A stretch of 10,611 nucleotides of DNA from Candidatus Adiutrix sp. (GTDB taxonomy: Bacteria > Desulfobacterota > Desulfarculia > Adiutricales > Adiutricaceae): contig JAISRV010000142.1 in the NCBI GenBank assembly GCA_031273445.1, positions 1-10,611 on the forward strand, read 5' to 3'. The position numbers and the translations under genes are program-made. The notes under the pieces were generated by a model. That model had not been told where the DNA came from. It saw only the letters and a program-made list of their open reading frames with translations, and searched no databases. Of this stretch, positions 1 through 5,048 are shown piece after piece (positions within the stretch are counted from its first letter, which is position 1; each line of letters opens with the position of its first letter).

Positions 1-1083
1 CCCATGCGCGGGGGCGGAACCGAAATATTCAACAAGGTCTACGCCCTGGCCAGCGAGGATTCCAACGCGGTCGCCTACACGGTGATGCAGCGGGAAGGCA
101 ATCCCGCCCGCCGCCAGGAGGAGGCGCTCATCGCCAGCCTGATTGAAAGCGGCGAAAGGGAGCGGAGCGCCTCCCGGGAGGCCGCCGAGCGGACCTCCGC
201 CCGCTCCCTAATGATCCTGTCCGTGGCGGCCGCCCTGGGTCTGGCCTTGGGCCTCGGACTGTCGGCCGTGTTCACTAGCGGCCTCAACAGAACCCTGAAC
301 AACCTGACCGAGGAGCTGACCGAGCGCTCAGGCCAGGTCTCCCACATAGTGGAGCAATTGACCAGGGCCTCCGGCAAGCTGGCGGAGGGGGCCACGGGAA
401 ACGCGGCCAGCCTTGCGGAGATCAGATCATCCCTGGAGGACCTGTCGTCCAGGACCGAGCGCAACGCCCGGAACTCCATCGAGGCCAACGCCCTCATGAA
501 CGAGGCCGACCAGGCCATGGACAAGGCCGAAATATCCATGGCCGACGTCACCAAAGCCATGGGCGAGATAGCCGTCTCCGGGGCCGAGATCCGTAAAATC
601 ATCCACACCATCGACGACATCGCCTTTCAGACCAACCTTCTGGCCTTGAACGCAGCCGTGGAGGCCGCCCGAGCCGGAGAGGCCGGGGCCGGTTTCGCCG
701 TGGTGGCCGACGAGGTCAGGAACCTGGCCATCCGGTCGGCGGAGGCGGCCAAGAACACGACCGCACTCATCGCCGCCACCATAGCCAACATCGACTCCGG
801 CTCCGGCATGGTCAGCTCCTCGTCCGAAAGCTTCAAGACGGTGGCCGACCACTCCGCCAAGGTGGCCGCGCTGGTCTCCGAGGTGGCCGAGGCTTCCGGC
901 GAGCAGTCCAAGGCCATCGGGATGATCTCCGGCGCCATGGCCGAAATGGATCGGATCACCCGGTCCAACGCCGGGACCGCCCAAGATTCGTCCAAGGCGG
1001 CCGCCTCTCTGGCCGCCGAGGAGGGCGAACTGAGAGGGACCATCGACAAGATATTCCTTCTGGTTCACGGCAAAAACGGCTGA
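1..1083 (+). CDS. Methyl-accepting chemotaxis protein, C-terminal part (5' end outside window)
   Basis: Chemoreceptor that would relay a ligand signal to the CheA/CheW array at the inner membrane. The frame is open to the left edge, so the ATG at position 4 is probably internal and the sensory part is missing. Counting from that ATG (359 residues), a membrane helix lies at about 68-93, followed by a long Ala/Ser/Glu-rich coiled coil. The conserved hairpin tip is at about 203-247, with [20 protein letters not shown] and then [13 protein letters not shown], nearly invariant in the family. No normal HAMP domain of about 50 residues fits between the membrane helix and the signalling helix; the helix seems to run straight into the kinase-control region, a layout known in other MCPs. 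There is no CheR-docking pentapeptide at the C terminus. Glu codons are mostly GAG (27 of 35), unlike the genes to its right. The family call is secure; the ligand is unknown. Confidence 0.95.
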   Translation, partial: PMRGGGTEIFNKVYALASEDSNAVAYTVMQREGNPARRQEEALIASLIESGERERSASREAAERTSARSLMILSVAAALGLALGLGLSAVFTSGLNRTLNNLTEELTERSGQVSHIVEQLTRASGKLAEGATGNAASLAEIRSSLEDLSSRTERNARNSIEANALMNEADQAMDKAEISMADVTKAMGEIAVSGAEIRKIIHTIDDIAFQTNLLALNAAVEAARAGEAGAGFAVVADEVRNLAIRSAEAAKNTTALIAATIANIDSGSGMVSSSSESFKTVADHSAKVAALVSEVAEASGEQSKAIGMISGAMAEMDRITRSNAGTAQDSSKAAASLAAEEGELRGTIDKIFLLVHGKNG

Positions 1084-1129
1084 CCCCAAAACCCGCCGGG
1101 GCCGGGCCATCTCCCTTGCACATGACGCC

Positions 1130-1166
1130 AGGCCCTGGGGCCTTAGAAGCCGCGCTTGTTTTTTTT
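1130..1166 (+). terminator. Probable Rho-independent terminator of the chemoreceptor gene
   Basis: Forty-seven bases after the MCP stop, AGGCC (1130-1134) and GGCCT (1139-1143) form a 5-bp hairpin with a CTGG loop. A small AAGC/GCTT hairpin (1147-1150 with 1154-1157) follows, then an uninterrupted run of eight T (1159-1166). The T-run is strong but both stems are short, so efficiency is uncertain. The T-run also forms part of the proposed promoter of the next operon. Confidence 0.5.
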
Positions 1167-1184
1167 AAATAAGCTGGCTATTAT
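1156..1184 (+). promoter_or_regulatory. Candidate sigma70-type promoter for the five-gene operon
   Basis: TTGTTT at 1156-1161 (3 of 6 to the -35 consensus, with the key TTG) and TATTAT at 1179-1184 (5 of 6 to the -10 consensus) are separated by exactly 17 bases. They sit in the only AT-rich patch of an otherwise GC-rich region. Transcription would begin near 1190 and leave a 5' leader of about 190 nt before the first ATG at 1385. The call rests on pattern and position only. Confidence 0.45.
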
Positions 1185-1221
1185 TTATGAGGCTTGCTTG
1201 TTTGAAGACAGCAATTCTTTT

Positions 1222-1335
1222 GGGTCAGCGGTCTAAAAATAGCAGGTCGGCCCGACAGGGCCGACGGAGCGAGGCGGCTGACCCCAGATGCCGACAAAAG
1301 GCTCGCCAAGCGAAAATCGCACTTTTTGCTTGGCG
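1222..1335 (+). other. Structured 5' leader: nested hairpin plus a long second hairpin, possible cis-regulatory RNA
   Basis: The leader between the candidate promoter and the first gene holds two strong inverted-repeat structures. In the first, GGGTCAGC (1222-1229) pairs with GCTGACCC (1277-1284) and encloses a perfect 8-bp inner stem, GTCGGCCC (1246-1253) with GGGCCGAC (1258-1265), on a GACA loop. In the second, bases 1304-1316 pair with 1323-1335: 13 bp including one G-U wobble, on a TCGCAC loop. Neither stem is followed by a T-run, so they do not look like terminators. I match them to no riboswitch class I know (THF, cobalamin, purine, SAM and guanidine hallmarks are not apparent). A leader element acting on the operon is the simplest reading; a stand-alone small RNA or an inverted-repeat element is also possible. 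Confidence 0.45.
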
Positions 1336-1370
1336 GCGGCCAGCCCCGGCAAGCCTCCAGGCCAATCAAG

Positions 1371-1375
1371 AGGAG
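1371..1375 (+). promoter_or_regulatory. Ribosome binding site fixing the start of the PurN-like gene
   Basis: AGGAG ends 9 bases before the ATG at 1385. It supports that start over the in-frame ATG at 1187, which has no Shine-Dalgarno sequence and would add 66 Arg/Lys-rich residues encoded by the structured leader. Confidence 0.7.
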
Positions 1376-1384
1376 CGCGGAGAT

Positions 1385-1807
1385 ATGGGCGCGAATATCG
1401 GAGTATTGTGTTCGGACGACGGCGAAAAACTCTCGCTTTTGATTGAGGCTGTCCAAAAAAAAATTATGGCGGCGGAGATAAAAATAGTCGTGGCCGGCCG
1501 GGCCGGGGCCGAAGCCCTGACTCTGGCCCGTCAGGCCGGATTTTACGCGGTCTTTGTGCCCCGCGCCGCTTACCACGCCAACCGTGACGGTTATGAGCGC
1601 CGTCTGGGCGCGGTGTTGCGGGAGGCCGGGGCCGAGGCGGTCGTTCTGGCCGGCTATGAATGGACGGTGGGCGAAGTGTTGCGGGAAGCCTTTCCCGGGC
1701 GGTTGGCGAACCTTAACGAGGCTGGTTCGCCGGAGGAAATGGCGGCTCTGGCGGCTTCTGTCGGCGCCTCTCCCGCCTCCCTGGCGGGCCAGGCCCATGG
1801 TTCGTAA
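1385..1807 (+). CDS. Half-length PurN-fold protein lacking formyltransferase catalytic residues
   Basis: A 140-residue protein matching the N-terminal Rossmann half of phosphoribosylglycinamide formyltransferase (PurN, about 200 residues), the step that transfers a formyl group from 10-formyl-THF to GAR in purine synthesis. Recognisable pieces are the first strand IGVLCSDDG (5-13, PurN: VLISGNG), LARQAGF (47-53), EAVVLAGY (84-91) and FPGRLANLN (103-111, PurN: AGRLLNIHPS). The catalytic Asn is kept (N109), but the catalytic His position is Asn (N111), the following HPSLLP loop is lost, and the half carrying the catalytic Asp and the folate-binding region is absent. It is therefore not expected to be an active transformylase; a binding or regulatory role is conceivable but unproven. 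First gene of the operon; its last 11 bases overlap the next gene in another frame, so the missing half is not encoded downstream. A run of nine A (1455-1463) lies at codons 24-27. Confidence 0.7.
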   Translation: MGANIGVLCSDDGEKLSLLIEAVQKKIMAAEIKIVVAGRAGAEALTLARQAGFYAVFVPRAAYHANRDGYERRLGAVLREAGAEAVVLAGYEWTVGEVLREAFPGRLANLNEAGSPEEMAALAASVGASPASLAGQAHGS

Positions 1808-2498
1808 AAAGAAACAAAAAGCGGCCCCCGCCCCGGAGAAGCCGGCGGTCGCCTCTTTCAACCAGCCTTTCGGCGCCTTGGCCTCCTTGAAGAAAAACCT
1901 GACCGCCAAGCCAAGGGTTGAAACTCCGGCCGTCCCCGCGCCGACGCCCCCCCCGCCCGGCGACGAAAGCCTGTTTCTGGCCGAAATGGCCGATGTCGCC
2001 CCTCTGACCGCGAACGACAAGCGGCGGCCTAAAGTCCCGCCGCCGGCCGCCGCCTGGAAGGCGCCGGAATTGCCCGACGAAGATATGGAGGTTCTGCGCA
2101 GCCTGACCGATCTGGTCAGCGGCAAGGCGGAGTTCGACCTGACCTACACTTCCGAATATGTCGAAGCCCAGACCCGGGGCCTGCCTCCTGTATTGATGGA
2201 ACGGCTGCGCGCCGGGCGCATCCCCTTTCAGGACCATCTGGACCTGCACGGCTATAACCTGATCCAGGCCGAAGCGGCGGTCACCAGCTTCATTCTGGAT
2301 TCCGCGTCTCTGGGGCGCGGCTGCGTTTTGCTCATTCATGGGCGCGGCCTGGGCTCAAAAGACGGCATTCCCGTTCTGAAGCGCAACCTTGAGGCTTTTC
2401 TTCTGCGCGGCGTGGTCCGGAAATATATTCTGGCTTTTACCACCGCCCGGCCCATTGACGGCGGCCTGGGCGCCAGCTACATACTTTTGCGCGCCTAA
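1797..2498 (+). CDS. Smr-domain protein, SmrB-like
   Basis: A 233-residue protein with a C-terminal Smr domain (about 148-232) carrying both family signatures: DLHG (149-152) and LLIHGRGLGS (178-187), then the Gly-rich DGGLGASYILL (221-231). Smr domains are nucleases or nucleic-acid binders; the stand-alone E. coli SmrB cleaves mRNA at collided ribosomes. The overall plan resembles SmrB: a basic start (VRKKKQK), a long low-complexity Ala/Pro-rich linker to about residue 95, then a short acidic/helical segment before DLHG. There is no MutS2 ATPase part. The ATG at 1797 overlaps the previous gene by 11 bases and has only a weak GGCGGG-type ribosome site, suggesting translational coupling. The linker contains a C8 tract (1947-1954). 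The Smr domain is secure; the ribosome-rescue role is inference from similarity of layout. Confidence 0.88.
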   Translation: MVRKKKQKAAPAPEKPAVASFNQPFGALASLKKNLTAKPRVETPAVPAPTPPPPGDESLFLAEMADVAPLTANDKRRPKVPPPAAAWKAPELPDEDMEVLRSLTDLVSGKAEFDLTYTSEYVEAQTRGLPPVLMERLRAGRIPFQDHLDLHGYNLIQAEAAVTSFILDSASLGRGCVLLIHGRGLGSKDGIPVLKRNLEAFLLRGVVRKYILAFTTARPIDGGLGASYILLRA

Positions 2499-2536
2499 GG
2501 GCCGCGCGCGCCCCTTCTCCAAAAGGATATCGCCAA

Positions 2537-3550
2537 ATGAACGCCCGCCGGTCTTTCGGCCGTTTTCTCATCAGCGACAGCAACCGCCTGGCCGCCCTGG
2601 CCGTCATGGATGTGGCCGAGCGCGAAAGTTTAACGGGGCTGACCGGCCTTTTTCTGGCCGCGGCCGGCCCCTGGGGCAAAAGCTTGATTCTGGAGGCCCT
2701 GGCCGCGGCCCTGGCGGCCAGGGCCGTACCTTTTATAAAGATGGAGGCGGGCCGTTTTCTTGAGTTGTTCCGCGCCAGGGCGGACATGGAGCCGCTCCGG
2801 CGGCTGGCGGACTGGCGCGTCGCCCGGGTGGTCATTCTGGACGATATCCACCTTCTGGGCGAAAGCCGCCCGGCCCAGGATTTTTTCATCCAGATATTCG
2901 ACGAAATTCTGGCCGACAAACGGCGACTCGTCGTCAGCGCCCCCCTGCCGCCGCGGGCGCTGACCGACCTGAGCGAGCCCTTGCGGTCGCGCCTCGGGGG
3001 CGGTTTGATTTTAAAGATAGATCCTCCCGAACATGAACTGCTGGCCGACTTGGCCGCGCGCCGGGCCGCGGAACTCGGCTGTGAATTCGCCCCGGAAACC
3101 ATGACTTCAGTGTTGCGGGAAACCAGAGGCGACCCGCGCCAACTCTTCGGTTTGCTTGAAAGCCTGGCTTTTATCGCCGATCGCGGCCACATGCCCGTGG
3201 AGGAGGCCTTTCGCAAAGTCTGCCCGGAAAAAGGCCCGGCTGCGGAACAGAGGCGGATCACCGTTGACGAAGTCATATCAGGCGTGGCCGCCGCCTTCGC
3301 TCTCAAAACCTCCGATTTGATCGGCCACTCGAAAAGTCGCCAGGCGGCCTGGCCTCGGAGAGTGGCCATGCTGCTGGCCAGGGAAATGACCGCTCTCACC
3401 ACCACTGAAATAGGGGCGGCTTTGGGCGGGCGCGACCATTCCACCGTCATACATGCCCTGAAAAAGATAAAGACCGAGCTTAAGACGCCGACCCGGCTCA
3501 AACTGGTGGAAAACATACGCCGCTCCATCGTCATCGACAGCGGCGCCTAG
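2537..3550 (+). CDS. Short DnaA paralogue: AAA+ domain with degenerate Walker A plus intact DnaA DNA-binding domain
   Basis: A 337-residue protein built like DnaA domains III and IV only; DnaA domains I and II (oligomerisation/helicase loading) are absent, as the protein opens directly with RSFGRFLISDSNRLA, equivalent to the start of DnaA domain III. The P-loop region reads AAAGPWGKS (41-49) where DnaA has GGVGLGKT, so two P-loop glycines are replaced (by Ala and Pro) while Lys48 and Ser49 remain. Walker B is intact (VVILDDIHLL, 98-107), as are the arginine-finger-like LRSRL (149-153) and the sensor-2 Arg (GDPRQL, R201). Domain IV (about 240-335) has the DnaA signature EIGAALGGRDHSTV (291-304), so binding to DnaA-box-like DNA is likely. 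The start is backed by AAAAGGAT at 2521-2528. It is not the canonical initiator; an initiation regulator or transcription factor, comparable in spirit to Hda (which lacks domain IV), is plausible. Third gene of the operon. Confidence 0.85.
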   Translation: MNARRSFGRFLISDSNRLAALAVMDVAERESLTGLTGLFLAAAGPWGKSLILEALAAALAARAVPFIKMEAGRFLELFRARADMEPLRRLADWRVARVVILDDIHLLGESRPAQDFFIQIFDEILADKRRLVVSAPLPPRALTDLSEPLRSRLGGGLILKIDPPEHELLADLAARRAAELGCEFAPETMTSVLRETRGDPRQLFGLLESLAFIADRGHMPVEEAFRKVCPEKGPAAEQRRITVDEVISGVAAAFALKTSDLIGHSKSRQAAWPRRVAMLLAREMTALTTTEIGAALGGRDHSTVIHALKKIKTELKTPTRLKLVENIRRSIVIDSGA

Positions 3551-3572
3551 CGTCCTGTAAGGAGTCCCGCTC

Positions 3573-5048
3573 ATGAGCGAGCAGTTGAAAAAGATAGAAG
3601 ACCTCTTCGCCCAGGGCCGGCCTCAGGAGGCGTTGGACGGTTTGGAGGAATTTTTGCAAACAGAGCCGGATAATGTTCGGGCTTTAAGCGACTTGGGGGC
3701 CATCCGGCAGGCCCTGGGCCAGGGCGAGGAGGCTATCGCCGCCTTTCAGAAGGCGGCGGCGCTGGCGCCTGACAATCAGACGGCCGGAACCAATCTGGCC
3801 CTGGCGCTCATAGCCGCCCGTAAGTGGCCCGCCGCCAGGGAGCAGCTCAACAGGCTTTTGGCCCAGAACCAGAACGAAGCCCGCCTGTGGGCGCTTTTAG
3901 CCAAAACCGAGCAGGCCCTGGGGAATCGCCCGGCCGCCGTGGAATTCATCGACCGCTCGCTTAACCTGAACCCGGAACAGCCCGACCTGAAAGAGGCCCG
4001 TCTCATGTTGGAGCGGCAGGCGGACCGTCCGGCGGCCCAGGCGGCCGGTCAGGTCGGCTGGAAACCATCTGTTTTAATGTGTTGCCAGGCCTCGCTGGAA
4101 AATTTCGCCCTGGATTTGTGTGATGAACTCGATAAAACCGCCGTAGTCAAGAGGCTGGTGGCCGATAACTTCGGCCCTTTTCAATGGCCCATCAAATCGG
4201 CCGGGATCGTCTGGCTGGAGTGGGGCTCGGAGATGGCCATTGCGGCGACCAACGAGATCGGGCTTCTGGAGGGCAAAAAAGTCATTTTGCGGCTGCACAG
4301 TTTTGAAATATTGAGCGATCTGGCTGAACGGATCAACTACGGGGCGGTGACCGACCTGGTTTTCGTCTCCAATTTCATGCGCGAACTCTTCATGCGCAAG
4401 CTGGCGGGGCGCCTGAACAAGACCCGGGTTCACGTCATTCACAACGGCATTCATTTGAACCGGTTTCCCTTCGTCCCCGGGCGCGGCCGAAAGAAGATAG
4501 CCTTCGCCGCCAAGCTCGATTACAAAAAAGACCCCATGCTCATGATGCACGCTTTTCATTTCCTACATAAACGGCATCCGGAACTGGAACTGCATGTGGC
4601 CGGGTCGCCCGACGCCAATCGGCACTACCTGGCCATACCGGACATGGCCCGCAAAAACGGCCTGGGCCCCGAGGTCGTCAGTTTTTACGGCCATGTGCGC
4701 AATATGCCGGCCTGGTATGCCGACAAGGACTTTATTTTATGCGCCAGCCCGTTTGAGAGCCAGGGCGTGGGCCTTTTGGAAGCCATGCACAGAGGGCTCA
4801 GGCCGCTGATATACAATTTTCCCGGCGCGGAACATCTTTATCCCGCCTCATATCTGTGGAACAATCTCGACGAGCTGGAAGAGCTGCTTCAAAACGGGCC
4901 TGAACCGGAGGAGTGCCGCCGCTTCGTGGCCGAAAAATATTCCATGGAACGGCAGGCCGCCAGCTTCATGAAGGTGATCTCCGGGACGGAGGAGGTGACG
5001 GAAGAGCCGCCGGTTTTGGTTTCCGGCGGGGCGGATTCGTCCCGGTGA
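3573..5048 (+). CDS. TPR-repeat / GT4-type glycosyltransferase fusion
   Basis: A 491-residue cytoplasmic protein with no signal peptide or membrane helix. Residues about 3-137 form about four tetratricopeptide-type repeats (for example GQGEEAIAAFQKAAALAPDN, 49-68), a protein-binding scaffold. Residues about 165-470 form a GT-B glycosyltransferase of the group 1 (GT4) type: VFVSNFMRELF (263-273), VIHNGIHLNRF (288-298), FAAKLDYKKDP (311-321), and SPFESQGVGLLEAM (392-405), which holds the E-x7-E nucleotide-sugar binding motif (E395, E403). It would transfer a sugar from a nucleotide-sugar donor; acceptor unknown, with protein, cell-surface polysaccharide or flagellin all possible. The start has an ideal ribosome site, TAAGGAG at 3558-3564, 8 bases before ATG, and the gene begins 22 bases after the DnaA-like gene. 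Its stop overlaps the next start by 4 bases. Confidence 0.88.
   Translation: MSEQLKKIEDLFAQGRPQEALDGLEEFLQTEPDNVRALSDLGAIRQALGQGEEAIAAFQKAAALAPDNQTAGTNLALALIAARKWPAAREQLNRLLAQNQNEARLWALLAKTEQALGNRPAAVEFIDRSLNLNPEQPDLKEARLMLERQADRPAAQAAGQVGWKPSVLMCCQASLENFALDLCDELDKTAVVKRLVADNFGPFQWPIKSAGIVWLEWGSEMAIAATNEIGLLEGKKVILRLHSFEILSDLAERINYGAVTDLVFVSNFMRELFMRKLAGRLNKTRVHVIHNGIHLNRFPFVPGRGRKKIAFAAKLDYKKDPMLMMHAFHFLHKRHPELELHVAGSPDANRHYLAIPDMARKNGLGPEVVSFYGHVRNMPAWYADKDFILCASPFESQGVGLLEAMHRGLRPLIYNFPGAEHLYPASYLWNNLDELEELLQNGPEPEECRRFVAEKYSMERQAASFMKVISGTEEVTEEPPVLVSGGADSSR

Noticed and set aside
599..607. TCATCCACA, 8 of 9 to the DnaA box consensus
   Set aside because: A single site in the codons of the conserved MCP motif IIHTIDDI; no cluster of boxes or AT-rich unwinding region, so no origin is supported.
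427..1110. Long open frame on the minus strand opposite the MCP gene
   Set aside because: Gly/His-rich translation with no family resemblance, fully opposite a highly conserved MCP signalling domain; typical shadow in high-GC DNA.
1187..1384. 66-residue N-terminal extension of the PurN-like protein from ATG 1187
   Set aside because: No ribosome site before 1187, Arg/Lys-rich translation without homology, and the DNA is the structured leader; ATG 1385 has AGGAG at good spacing and matches the PurN N terminus.
1181..2125. Open frame of 314 codons on the minus strand across the leader, PurN-like and Smr genes
   Set aside because: No recognisable domain, and it lies opposite genes with clear homology and ribosome sites.
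4913..5044. Earlier ATG (4913) for the AAA+/VWA gene
   Set aside because: It would lie far inside the glycosyltransferase gene and add residues unlike the family; GTG 5045 gives the usual GTGA overlap.
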